Part shown: positions 16,045 through 24,393 of the stretch, piece by piece
Layout: every line of letters starts with the position of its first letter
Position numbering within the stretch: position 1 is the stretch's first letter
Assembly: GCF_904067045.1 (NCBI RefSeq)
Contig: NZ_CAJFDC010000036.1
Location: forward strand, 451,001 to 515,000
Source: Pseudomonas sp. FEN
GTDB taxonomy: Bacteria > Pseudomonadota > Gammaproteobacteria > Pseudomonadales > Pseudomonadaceae
Direction: 5' to 3'
Length of the DNA stretch: 64,000 bases
Translations under genes and position numbers: made by a program
The notes under the pieces: model-generated
The model's database searches: none
What the model saw: the letters and a program-made list of their open reading frames with translations, nothing else
What the model was told of the DNA's origin: nothing

Positions 16045-17640
16045 TCACGCGTTTTTCAAGCGTTGCGCGAGAGCGGTCGCCAACTGCGCCGTCAGGCCGT
16101 AGACCGAAAGCTGTGGGTTGGCGCCGATGCTGGTGGGGAACAGCGAGCCGTCGTGGATCGACAGGTTGCGCAGTTGATGGTGGCGTCCCAGGCTGTCGGT
16201 GACCGCGCTTTTCGGCTCTTCGCCCATGGCGCAACCGCCCATGACGTGGGCGCTGCCCAGGCGTGTGCGGTACAACTCCAGGCTCAGGCCGTCGATCAGC
16301 TCCCGGGCCTTGGCCAGGCTATTCACGTAGTCGGCATCCGCGTGCACTGGCAGCACTGACTTGGCGCCCGCCGCGAACTGGATCTCGGCCATGCTGTGGA
16401 ACGCCCGCCGCAGGCCGTCCCAGGCATAAGCGGAAACCGGGTAGTCGAGCACCGGAGTACCGTCGCCGCGCAGTTCCACGCTGCCACCGGGGCTGTCCGG
16501 GTGGAAGCCGTCGCGCATCAGCGCCAGCATCATGTGGGTGTGGGGCAGTTGCTCCATGCGCAAGGCGTTTTGCGTGCCGAAGCCGCCCAGCAAGGTGCTG
16601 GCCAGCGCCGGTTGCAGGGGCGGGACTTCGAGTTTGTAGGACATAGCCCCGGTGACGCCGGCATTCCACTGGAAATGGTCGGAATAAATCGACTGTGGAG
16701 CGCCGTAAAACGGATTGATCACCTCGGAAAATTGCCCGGCGGAGAAGTTCACCAAATGCAGGAAGGTTCGCTTGCCCAGTTGGCCGCTGGGGTCCGGGGC
16801 CTTGGAGCGCAACAGCAGTCCCGGGCTGTTGATGCCGCCGCCCGCCAGTACGTAATGCCGGGCCTTGACCTTGATGGTCCGGCCATTCGGGACCACGCAG
16901 CGGTCGTCCATCGCCCTGCAGAGCAGCCCGGTGACCTGGTCGCCTTCGATCTGCAAGCGCTCGGCCCGGGCCAGATAGAGTAGCTCGCCGCCTTTCTCCA
17001 GGGTCGCCGGAATGGTGGTGACCAGCATCGACTGCTTGGCGTTGGTCGGGCAACCCATGCCGCAGTAGCCCAGGTTCCAGCAGCCGCGCACGTTACGCGG
17101 AATGACTTTCCAGCTGTAGCCAAGCGCTTCGCAGCCGTTGCGAATCACGTCGTTGTTGGCGTTGGGCGGCATGACCCAGGGGGCGACACCCAGGCGTTGT
17201 TCCATTTTCTCGAACCAGGGGGCCATTTCGGCGCTGCTGTGACCTTTGACGTTGTGCTCCCTGGCCCAGTGCTCGAGGGTCGGTTCCGGGGTGCGGAAGC
17301 TGGAGGTCCAGTTGATCAGCGTGGTGCCGCCGACGGCGCGGCCCTGGAGGATGGTGATGGCGCCGTCCTTGCTCATGCGGCCGATGCCTTCCTGGTAGAG
17401 GCTGGTATAGGCCTGGTCTTCGAGCATCTTGAAGTCGCTGCTGGTTTTCAGCGGGCCCTCCTCGATCAGCAGGACCTTGTACCCGGCGGCGCTGAGGATT
17501 TCGGCGGTGGTGCCGCCGCCCGCGCCGCTGCCGATGATGGCGACATCGGCCTCCAGCGTCAGGTCCTGGTCCAGGCGGGAGCCGTCGTAGGTTTTCCAGC
17601 CTCGGGCCAGGCCTTCGCGAAACAGATCGGGTACGGGCAT
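16045..17640 (-). CDS. GMC-family FAD-dependent oxidoreductase (alcohol dehydrogenase-like)
   Basis: A 531-residue flavoprotein with the dinucleotide-binding motif VAIIGSGAGGGTTAEILSAAG at about residue 33, the GMC signature block around GRAVGGTTLINWTSSFRTPE near 100, and a C-terminal HVMGGCAMG and SIGANPQLSVYGLTAQLA region that carries the usual active-site end of the family. It resembles membrane-associated long-chain or choline-type alcohol dehydrogenases. It is followed by a Tat-exported small subunit and preceded in the same strand series by an aldehyde dehydrogenase, so a pathway from alcohol through aldehyde to acid is likely. The exact substrate is not known. Confidence 0.85.
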   Translation of the reverse strand: MPVPDLFREGLARGWKTYDGSRLDQDLTLEADVAIIGSGAGGGTTAEILSAAGYKVLLIEEGPLKTSSDFKMLEDQAYTSLYQEGIGRMSKDGAITILQGRAVGGTTLINWTSSFRTPEPTLEHWAREHNVKGHSSAEMAPWFEKMEQRLGVAPWVMPPNANNDVIRNGCEALGYSWKVIPRNVRGCWNLGYCGMGCPTNAKQSMLVTTIPATLEKGGELLYLARAERLQIEGDQVTGLLCRAMDDRCVVPNGRTIKVKARHYVLAGGGINSPGLLLRSKAPDPSGQLGKRTFLHLVNFSAGQFSEVINPFYGAPQSIYSDHFQWNAGVTGAMSYKLEVPPLQPALASTLLGGFGTQNALRMEQLPHTHMMLALMRDGFHPDSPGGSVELRGDGTPVLDYPVSAYAWDGLRRAFHSMAEIQFAAGAKSVLPVHADADYVNSLAKARELIDGLSLELYRTRLGSAHVMGGCAMGEEPKSAVTDSLGRHHQLRNLSIHDGSLFPTSIGANPQLSVYGLTAQLATALAQRLKNA

Positions 17641-17680
17641 GTGTAGCCTCTATATTGTTGTTTTTTCAGGTTCGTCTGAC

Positions 17681-17790
17681 TTGTGTGGGAGCGGAGTTTG
17701 TCGGGACGCCGTACCGCTGCGAAGAACGATGACGCGGTGTCTCTGGAGAACCGTGGCGCCTATTTCGCGGGCAAGCTCCGCTCCCACAAG
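17681..17790. repeat. Paired REP element (GTGGGAGCGGAGC family) inside an operon
   Basis: Inverted copies TGTGTGGGAGCGGAGTTTGT (left) and GGGCAAGCTCCGCTCCCACA (right) between the small-subunit gene and the GMC oxidoreductase gene, both on the minus strand. Here the REP lies between co-directional genes, so it may modulate the level of the downstream GMC message rather than mark a transcription end. Confidence 0.8.
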
Positions 17791-17809
17791 AGCTGGACCT
17801 CTACAGGAA

Positions 17810-18352
17810 CTAGACTTTCGGCGGTCCGGGATAACCGCAGTGCGCCCAGGCTTCGGCGCGGTTGTACCAGGCCATCGTCACCAGTTGCAGCAGGGACGCA
17901 TGGCCCATGCGCAGCAGGCTCAGGTAGCTGTTTTCCCAGCGTTCGAGAAAGGCCCGGATCTGCGCGTCGGTGGCATTTTCCCAGCCGCCCCAGATGCCGG
18001 TCAGCGGCCCACGGGTCATGCTCATGCCCAGCACGTCGAACAGTTGCCGGGTCAGCTTGAGCATTTCCGGCGACAGGTGATTGAGGCTGTAGTCCAGGCT
18101 CGCCAGGGTCTGCTCGGTGGCGACGGGCATTTTTCCGGAAGCAACGGCGCCTTCGAGCATTACCGGGATCAGGGCCCGCAAAAATGGCAGGTCATTGTCC
18201 TGCAACACGGCAAAACCGCTGGCCGGATGGCCGGCCGAGCAGCCGCTGAGGCTGGCGGCTAGCCCGGCCGTGCCGAGAAAGGCGGCGGCACACAGGCCGA
18301 TTTTCAGCACGCCGCGGCGGCTCAGGACGGGGGATTCAGACAGGCTTGGCAT
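17810..18352 (-). CDS. Tat-exported probable lipoprotein, small subunit for the GMC oxidoreductase
   Basis: A 180-residue protein with a twin-arginine signal (SRRGVLKIG at 11-19) followed by a hydrophobic stretch and a lipobox-like LSGC at about 35-38. The protein would be folded, carried by Tat and possibly lipid-anchored. The remaining ~140 residues are helical and resemble small subunits that accompany membrane-bound GMC dehydrogenases (gluconate 2-dehydrogenase subunit 3 type). The gene lies just upstream of the GMC gene on the same strand, with a REP in the gap. Function in the complex is inferred from context. Confidence 0.75.
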   Translation of the reverse strand: MPSLSESPVLSRRGVLKIGLCAAAFLGTAGLAASLSGCSAGHPASGFAVLQDNDLPFLRALIPVMLEGAVASGKMPVATEQTLASLDYSLNHLSPEMLKLTRQLFDVLGMSMTRGPLTGIWGGWENATDAQIRAFLERWENSYLSLLRMGHASLLQLVTMAWYNRAEAWAHCGYPGPPKV

Positions 18353-18380
18353 TATTGTTATTCACCTGGACAGTGGAACA

Positions 18381-19811
18381 TCAACGGACGAACAGTTTCT
18401 GGATCAGCTTCTGGATCGATTTCCCGTAAGGCGGATAGATCAGCCGCGCCGCGTTGAAGCGCTGCTTGGTCAACACACCCTTGGCCTTGCTGAAGGTCAG
18501 GAAGCCTTCATGGCCGTGGTAATGGCCCATGCCCGAGGGACCGATGCCGCCGAAGGGCAGGTCTTCCTGGGGCACGTGGAGCAGGGTGTCGTTCAGGCAG
18601 ACACCGCCGGAATGGGTTTCCTGCAGCACGCGTTGCTGTTCGGCCTTGTTGTAGCCGAAGTAGTAGAGCGCCAATGGACGAGGCCGGCGGTTGATATAGG
18701 CAAAGGCTTCATCCAGGCCCTGGTAAGGCACGATGGGCAGCAACGGCCCGAAGATCTCATCCTGCATCAGTGTCATCTCATCGTTGACGTTCAGCAGCAG
18801 GCTGTGGCCCATGCGTCGTGCCTGGCCCTGGTCGAACAGCGGGATCAGCAGCGCGCCCTTGCTGGTGGCGTCGCTCAGGTAGCCGTTGAGCCGGGCCAGT
18901 TGGCGCTCGTTGATGATGCTGGTGTAGTCCGGGTTGTCGATCAATGTCGGATAAAAACCGCGCACCGCCTGGCGGTAGGCTTCGACGAAGGCCCCGACCC
19001 GATCTTCTGGCACCAGCACGTAGTCCGGCGCCACGCAGGTCTGGCCGGCGTTGAGGGTCTTGCCGAAGGCGATGCGCTCGGCGGCATCCTTGAGGGGCAC
19101 GTCCTGGGAGACGATGGCCGGGGATTTTCCGCCCAGTTCGAGGGTCACCGGGGTCAGGTTTTCCGCCGCCGCGCGCATCACGTGCCGGCCGATGCTGGTG
19201 GCGCCGGTGAACAGCAGATGGTCGAACGGCAGCTTGGAAAACGCCATGCCGACCTCGGCTTCGCCGAGCACCACGCACACCTGATCCTCGGGAAACACCC
19301 GGCCCAACAGTTCCTTGAGCAAAAGGCCGGTGGCCGGGGTTGATTCACTGAGCTTGAGCATCACCCGGTTGCCCGCCGCCAACGCGCCCACCAGCGGACC
19401 GATGCTGAGGAACAGCGGATAGTTCCAAGGCACGATCACGCCGATTACGCCCAGCGGCTGGTAGACGACTTTGGCCGAGGCCGGCTGGAAGGCCAGGCCG
19501 ACGCGACGGCGTGACGGTTTCATCCAGCGTTTGAGGTGTTGGCGGGCATGGTGGATACCGTGCAGGCTGGGCATGAGTTCGCCGAGCAGGGTTTCATCGG
19601 CGCTGCGGTTGCCGAAGTCCTGGCTGATGGCGTCGATCAGGGCTTGTCGTTCGTCGCTGAGTACCTGACGCAGGCTATCGAGCCATTGTCGGCGTTGCTC
19701 GGCGGGGGGCATGGGGTGCGCGGCGTAGGCCTGGCGTTGTGCTTGAAACAGGTGCTGGAGCAGGTCCAGTTGCCGCTGCGACTCCTGCAGATAGGCGATT
19801 TCGGCAGACAT
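18381..19811 (-). CDS. calB: Coniferyl-aldehyde-type aldehyde dehydrogenase
   Basis: A 476-residue NAD(P)-dependent aldehyde dehydrogenase. Visible motifs are PLGVIGVIVPWNYPL (cofactor entry), ELGGKSP with the catalytic general-base Glu, and GKTLNAGQTCVAPDYVL with the nucleophilic Cys. The C-terminal half has FGGIGPSGMGHYHG. The closest family in my memory is coniferyl aldehyde dehydrogenase (CalB) and the AlkH-like PA0366; the precise substrate is uncertain. I chose the ATG at 19811 (MSAEIAYLQE) over 19877. It is divergent from a TetR gene, with a palindrome between them, and likely forms an operon with the two genes below it. Confidence 0.85.
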   Translation of the reverse strand: MSAEIAYLQESQRQLDLLQHLFQAQRQAYAAHPMPPAEQRRQWLDSLRQVLSDERQALIDAISQDFGNRSADETLLGELMPSLHGIHHARQHLKRWMKPSRRRVGLAFQPASAKVVYQPLGVIGVIVPWNYPLFLSIGPLVGALAAGNRVMLKLSESTPATGLLLKELLGRVFPEDQVCVVLGEAEVGMAFSKLPFDHLLFTGATSIGRHVMRAAAENLTPVTLELGGKSPAIVSQDVPLKDAAERIAFGKTLNAGQTCVAPDYVLVPEDRVGAFVEAYRQAVRGFYPTLIDNPDYTSIINERQLARLNGYLSDATSKGALLIPLFDQGQARRMGHSLLLNVNDEMTLMQDEIFGPLLPIVPYQGLDEAFAYINRRPRPLALYYFGYNKAEQQRVLQETHSGGVCLNDTLLHVPQEDLPFGGIGPSGMGHYHGHEGFLTFSKAKGVLTKQRFNAARLIYPPYGKSIQKLIQKLFVR

Positions 19812-19840
19812 GGTGCGCTCCAGGGATGTGATTTTATTTT

Positions 19841-19854
19841 TAAACGAATGTTTA
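19841..19854. promoter_or_regulatory. Palindromic operator candidate between calB and tetR-type genes
   Basis: TAAACGAATGTTTA is a 5-bp inverted repeat with a 4-bp centre, 30 bp upstream of the aldehyde dehydrogenase start. It resembles the PsrA-type box (GAAAC-N4-GTTTC) bound by TetR regulators of fatty-acid metabolism in pseudomonads. The divergently encoded TetR protein is the natural candidate binder. Inference from position and symmetry. Confidence 0.55.
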
Positions 19855-19986
19855 GAGCTTATGCTCCAAAAAGTCAACAGGCAACGCCTGCGCTTTAGCG
19901 TAGTGGCTGCGGATCACAGCGATTTATCCGCGACCGGATAGGCCGTAAGATGGCCAATACCGTCTTCCGGAAGTAAAGCTGAAGTC

Positions 19987-20655
19987 ATGGCCCCTCGAAT
20001 AAAAACCAGCGAGCGCATCGTCCAGAACAGCCTGGATCTGTTCAACCAGCAGGGTGAACGTAGCGTCAGCACCAACCATATCGCGGCGCACATGGACATT
20101 TCGCCGGGTAATCTCTACTACCACTTCCCCAACAAGCAGGCGATCATCGCCGTGCTGTTCGCCGAGTATGAAGCCCTGGTCGACAGCTTCCTGCGCCCGC
20201 CCCAGGGCCGCGCCGCGACCATCGACGACAAGCGCTTCTATCTCAAGGCCCTGCTGGCGGCGATGTGGCGTTATCGCTTCCTGCACCGCGACCTCGAACA
20301 CCTGCTGGAAAGCGATGCCGAACTGGCCGCTCGTTACCGACGCTTTTCCCAGCGCTGCCTGATCCAGGGCCAGGCGATCTACGCGGGCTTTGTCGAGGCC
20401 GGGATCCTTGGCATGGACCGGGTGCAGATCGAGGCCCTGACCCTCAATGCCTGGATCATCCTGACCTCCTGGGTACGCTTCCTGAGCACCACCCGTGAGA
20501 ACGCCGACCACTTGAGCGAAGAGTCGATCAAGCGCGGGGTCTATCAGGTGCTGGTGCTGGAGTCGGGCTTTGTCACCGCGCAGTCGCGGGCGGCAGTCGA
20601 CAAGTTGCTCAATGAATTCTATGTGCCGTTGGCACAGGCCCTGGAGGGGCGCTAG
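19987..20655 (+). CDS. TetR/AcrR-family transcriptional regulator
   Basis: A 222-residue regulator. The N-terminal helix-turn-helix domain covers residues 6-55 (RIVQNSLDLFNQQGERSVST, then HMDISPGNLYYHFPNKQAII), with the recognition-helix pattern GNLYYHF. The C-terminal ligand domain is helical and unassigned. It is transcribed away from the aldehyde dehydrogenase/GMC cluster and most likely represses it through the palindrome at 19841. The ligand could be an acyl chain or aldehyde derivative; unknown. Confidence 0.88.
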   Translation: MAPRIKTSERIVQNSLDLFNQQGERSVSTNHIAAHMDISPGNLYYHFPNKQAIIAVLFAEYEALVDSFLRPPQGRAATIDDKRFYLKALLAAMWRYRFLHRDLEHLLESDAELAARYRRFSQRCLIQGQAIYAGFVEAGILGMDRVQIEALTLNAWIILTSWVRFLSTTRENADHLSEESIKRGVYQVLVLESGFVTAQSRAAVDKLLNEFYVPLAQALEGR

Positions 20656-20709
20656 GCGTCGCCCGTTCTCAGGCTATCTGTTATCCACTTCACTTATGAG
20701 GCGTTCGCT

Positions 20710-21564
20710 ATGTCCCTTGCGCAACTGATCAGCCCCCAACAACTGGCCGAGCGCCAGGCTCGGCCCGGGTTGGTGATCCTGGATTGTCGTTTTTCCCTTG
20801 AAGACCCGGATTACGGACAGCGCAGTTATGCCCAGGGGCATATTGAGGGCGCGCACTTCGCCGACCTGAACCGTGACTTGAGTGGCCCGGTGACCAAGGG
20901 CGTGACTGGCCGTCATCCGCTGCCGGCACCGGCAGCCTTGATCGATCGCTTGCAGGCCTGGGGCATCAGTGCCGACAGTGAGGTCGTGCTGTATGACGAC
21001 GGCCCTGGCATGTACGCCGCCCGCGCCTGGTGGCTGCTGGCCTGGCTGGGCAAGCGTGATGGCGTGTTCCTGCTCGATGGCGGCCTGAAAGCCTGGCATG
21101 CGGCCGGGCAGCCGCTGAGCCTGAATCCGCCGCTCGCCGGCCGTGGAACCTTCGAGGGAACGCCGGACGCCGCGCTGCAGATCAGTGCCGAACGTCTGCA
21201 ACAGCGTCTCGGGCAGCCGTCCCTGACCTTGCTGGACGCCCGCGCCTTGCCGCGTTTTCGCGGTGATGTGGAGCCGATCGATCCGGTGGCCGGGCATATT
21301 CCCGGCGCGCAATGTGCGGCGTTCAACGAGAACCTGGATGCCGATGGCCGGTTTCTGCCGGCGGAGCAGCTCCGGCAGCGTTTCGCCGCGAAGCTGGGGG
21401 ATCGCTCGCCGGGGGAATTGGTGGCGTATTGCGGCTCCGGGGTGACGGCCTGTCACAACCTGTTTGCGCTGTGCCTGGCGGGGTATCCGTTGGGGACGCT
21501 GTATGCCGGGTCGTGGAGCGAGTGGATTACCGATCCGAAGCGTGGGATTGCCACCGGTGACTGA
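20710..21564 (+). CDS. sseA: Sulfurtransferase, 3-mercaptopyruvate type (two rhodanese domains)
   Basis: A 284-residue cytoplasmic protein of two rhodanese modules. The first (residues ~1-135) is non-catalytic and includes VLYDDGPGMYAARAWW. The second ends with the active-site loop YCGSGVTACHN near residue 239, whose cysteine carries the persulfide. The CGSG(V/I)TA loop marks 3-mercaptopyruvate sulfurtransferases rather than thiosulfate rhodaneses. A short leader of 54 bp separates it from the TetR gene, with which it may be co-transcribed. Confidence 0.88.
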   Translation: MSLAQLISPQQLAERQARPGLVILDCRFSLEDPDYGQRSYAQGHIEGAHFADLNRDLSGPVTKGVTGRHPLPAPAALIDRLQAWGISADSEVVLYDDGPGMYAARAWWLLAWLGKRDGVFLLDGGLKAWHAAGQPLSLNPPLAGRGTFEGTPDAALQISAERLQQRLGQPSLTLLDARALPRFRGDVEPIDPVAGHIPGAQCAAFNENLDADGRFLPAEQLRQRFAAKLGDRSPGELVAYCGSGVTACHNLFALCLAGYPLGTLYAGSWSEWITDPKRGIATGD

Positions 21565-21614
21565 TTAGGGCGAGCGGGCCTGGCCCAATACCGGTCAGGC
21601 AAAGATGAGCAGGG

Positions 21615-21750
21615 GATTGTAGCGAGTGGGCTTGCCCACGCTGGGGCGCGAAGCGGCCCTGAAATCAGCGGCCGCATTGTGTCAGGCAGAATACCGACAC
21701 TGGTTTTACCACTGCTTCGCAGTCGAACGCGGGCAAGCCCGCTCGCCACG
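21615..21750. repeat. Paired REP element (GTGGCGAG family)
   Basis: Left arm GTAGCGAGTGGGCTTGCCCA and right arm GGGCAAGCCCGCTCGCCAC, inverted, with the family's inner arms GGGGCGCGAAGCGGCCC and ACTGCTTCGCAGTCGAACGC. It lies between the convergent sulfurtransferase and hydrolase genes. Confidence 0.82.
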
Positions 21751-21795
21751 GGAGCGTGTCCGGCGGCAAGTTTCCTTAATCGAGCGGCGTTGCGA

Positions 21796-22845
21796 TCAAC
21801 ATCCCCTATCGGCCAGCCATTGCGGAATCCGGCGCTCCAGGTAGTAACCGGGTTTGCGCAGGGTGCCGTCGACGAACCCCACATGCCCGCCCTTGGCCTG
21901 TAACTCGAACTGAGTGTCCGCTGTCAGTTCGCTTGGTTCCGGCAGGCTGTGGGAAAACACGAACGGGTCGTCCTTGGCCTGGATAATCAACGTCGGGGTG
22001 CGGATCGCCCCGAGGAAATAGCGGCTGGAGGCGCGGCGATAATAATCCTGCGCATCGGCAAAACCGTTCAGCGGTGCCGTTACCCGGCCATCAAAGTCCC
22101 AGAAGGTACGCAGGCCCGTCAGCGGTCCCAGATCGCTCAGGGTCGCCAGGCCCTCGATCCGCCCGTCGTGCTGGAACTGGCGCTGCTTGTTCTTGATATA
22201 AGCCAGCATCTCGCGCATGAAGTGCGCCTGATAGATCCGTGAAAAGCCCTGGCCGATGCGGTCGGCGCACTGGTCCAGGCGAAACGGCACCGACACCGCG
22301 ACGGCGCCTTGCAGGCCGCTGTCATGGCCGCTTTCCCCCAGGTGCTTGAGCAGCACATTGCCGCCCAGGGAGTAGCCGACGGCATAGAGTGGCGCCATCG
22401 GGCGCGCGGCCTTGAGGTGGGCGATAGTCGCCGCCAGGTCCTCGCTGGCACCGGAGTGATAGCTGCGCGCCAGCAGGTTGGGCTCCCCCGAACAGCCCCG
22501 CCAGTTCAGCGCCACGCTGGCCCAGCCCTGGTTCGCCAGCGCCTGTTGCAGGCCGGCGACATAGGGCGAGTTCGACGAACCGGTCAGCCCGTGCAGGACC
22601 AGCACCAGCGGCGTCTCGGCGGCATGCGGGCCGTGCCAGTCGAGGTCGAGGAAGTCTCCGTCGTCGAGCCAGAGGCGTTCACGCTGGCGTTCCAGGTGGA
22701 CGGTCTTGCGCCAGAGCGGCCCCCACAAGGTTTGCAGGTGCGGGTTGCCCAGGCCCGGGGCGGGGGTGAAGCCCGGCAAATGCGCGGGCGGGGAAAGTGA
22801 AGGCAACACAGGGAGTCTCGGCGTGGCAATGGAAATGTCTGACAC
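21796..22845 (-). CDS. YheT-type alpha/beta hydrolase
   Basis: A 349-residue serine hydrolase of the YheT/UPF0017 family. The family opening GFTPAPGLGNPHLQTLWGPL lies at about residues 25-44. The oxyanion region is LHGLTGSSNSPYV, the nucleophile elbow GYSLGG is near 155, the acid is in IIQAKDDPFV, and the histidine is in KGGHVGF near the end. Substrates are probably short acyl esters, not defined. The start is uncertain: GTG at 22845 (VSDISIATPR) is used, while a TTG at 22857 with AGGA just upstream is also possible. It is convergent with sseA. Confidence 0.82.
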   Translation of the reverse strand: MSDISIATPRLPVLPSLSPPAHLPGFTPAPGLGNPHLQTLWGPLWRKTVHLERQRERLWLDDGDFLDLDWHGPHAAETPLVLVLHGLTGSSNSPYVAGLQQALANQGWASVALNWRGCSGEPNLLARSYHSGASEDLAATIAHLKAARPMAPLYAVGYSLGGNVLLKHLGESGHDSGLQGAVAVSVPFRLDQCADRIGQGFSRIYQAHFMREMLAYIKNKQRQFQHDGRIEGLATLSDLGPLTGLRTFWDFDGRVTAPLNGFADAQDYYRRASSRYFLGAIRTPTLIIQAKDDPFVFSHSLPEPSELTADTQFELQAKGGHVGFVDGTLRKPGYYLERRIPQWLADRGC

Positions 22846-22929
22846 CGCCAGGCACAAGCCGTCCTGGCAAGCACATGGCAGCGTGCGATACCTCTAAATT
22901 GCCACAGTCAGGTCCATTGCCGCAGTTTT

Positions 22930-24393
22930 TTATCCGGCTGGGAGGCGGCCGGCCTGGCAACTCGGCCCCTGCGTCTGGACATCGGGCAGTGTTTTCTGGG
23001 GGACGCTCGGGCCGGCACTTGTCACCACCCAGCCGTTGGCATCGAAATGAGCGTTCAAGGCGGCTTTGATCGTCTCGCGGGTCAGCCGCTGTGCCTGTTC
23101 GGCGAAGTCGGTCAGGCTCAGCGGCAGGTCATGACGAGCGATAACGAGCAGTGCCTGAAGGATATCGGCATTGCTGGCGCCGTCCAATGCCATGTCCCCC
23201 TGCATGCTCTGTTTGACGTTTTGCAGCTCCTGCTCCGTCGGCCCGTCCTTGAGGAACTGTTCGAACATGAGTTTGACCCGTTGGATGACCGCCTCGCTGT
23301 ATTCGGGTGGGGTCGAAAGATTGATATGGAAAGGTCCTTGGCCCTGCCAGTTGGTTAGTTGGGATGACGCCGAGTAGGTGATGCCATGCTGCTCACGCAG
23401 TTCCTTCATGAGTCGGCTATCGAAGCCGCCACCAAAGATAAGGCTGGCGACATAGAGGGCGACGTAATCGGGATGATGCCGGGACGGCGCAATCTGGGCG
23501 AGATCCAACTGGACCAGGCTGGTCGGGCGCTCGATATGAGTGATGCCGATGACGCTGTCGTGACGGCTGGCATTGGCGGGGGGTGGCAACGCCGGGCCTT
23601 TGGGCAGGGCGTCGGAAATATTCACGCTGATAGTCTGTGCCTGTGCCACCGAGAGATCACCGACCAGCAGGATGACGGCATTGCCCGCGCTGTAGGCTTC
23701 GCCGTGGAAGGCGCGCAATTGATCGACAGTAATTCGGGCGATACTTTCTCGGGTTCCATAGAGGGGCTGGGCATAAGGGTGTCGTGAGTAGAGCAGCGGT
23801 GGAGCGCGATGGCTGATCCAGGTGTCCAAGGCATTATCCTGACGCAGCTGGCGATCGAGGGTTTCGCTCTTTACCCGGCGGATGGCATCCGGGGTAAAGC
23901 TCGGCTTGCCCAGCACCTCGCTGAACAATTGCAGGGCCGGTGTGCGGACGGTTTCGTCGCTGAGGCTGCGCAGAGTGAAAAAACCATGGTCCCTATTGAT
24001 GCCATTGCCGATTTTCACCCCCAGGCTGTCGAACGCCGTCATGATCGCGTCGACGTCTTTTCCGTCCGACCCTTCGTTGAGCAAACTCAGAACCATGACC
24101 GCCAGGCCGTGCCGATCACCGTCGTAGCGGCTGCCCGCGGCAAAGCTCACGGCAACATCGATCAACGGCAGGCCATGGGTTTCAACAAAAAGCACCTTGC
24201 TGCCGCTGAGCGTTTTCCAGCCACGCACCACGCGGGTGGCGGGTGTCGGTGGCAGGTGAAGGACGGCGCTCAGCGATTGCAGTGGCTTGACGGTCGAGCC
24301 GTCAGTGCTGGCAAGCACCTTCGCCCCGGGGCTGGACAGGCTCGCCAGCAGCGTCAGCAGGGTGCTCGATAAAATGCGGTGACCTTTATTCAT
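22930..24393 (-). CDS. M16 peptidase-like subunit without zinc site (extra copy)
   Basis: A 487-residue exported M16-fold protein with an N-terminal signal segment. The first domain lacks HxxEH: in its place the alignment gives GDRHGLAVMVLSLLNEGSDG, so it cannot bind catalytic zinc. Such proteins pair with an active M16 partner. Its ATG overlaps the end of the active gene 24386-25738 by 8 bp. The pair is paralogous to the one at 26479-29317: they share blocks such as ALPKGPALP, GGGFDSRLM and TAGPTVPQK-like sequence but are clearly diverged. I chose the ATG at 24393 over 24426. Role probably periplasmic peptide processing; substrate unknown. Confidence 0.8.
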   Translation of the reverse strand: MNKGHRILSSTLLTLLASLSSPGAKVLASTDGSTVKPLQSLSAVLHLPPTPATRVVRGWKTLSGSKVLFVETHGLPLIDVAVSFAAGSRYDGDRHGLAVMVLSLLNEGSDGKDVDAIMTAFDSLGVKIGNGINRDHGFFTLRSLSDETVRTPALQLFSEVLGKPSFTPDAIRRVKSETLDRQLRQDNALDTWISHRAPPLLYSRHPYAQPLYGTRESIARITVDQLRAFHGEAYSAGNAVILLVGDLSVAQAQTISVNISDALPKGPALPPPANASRHDSVIGITHIERPTSLVQLDLAQIAPSRHHPDYVALYVASLIFGGGFDSRLMKELREQHGITYSASSQLTNWQGQGPFHINLSTPPEYSEAVIQRVKLMFEQFLKDGPTEQELQNVKQSMQGDMALDGASNADILQALLVIARHDLPLSLTDFAEQAQRLTRETIKAALNAHFDANGWVVTSAGPSVPQKTLPDVQTQGPSCQAGRLPAG

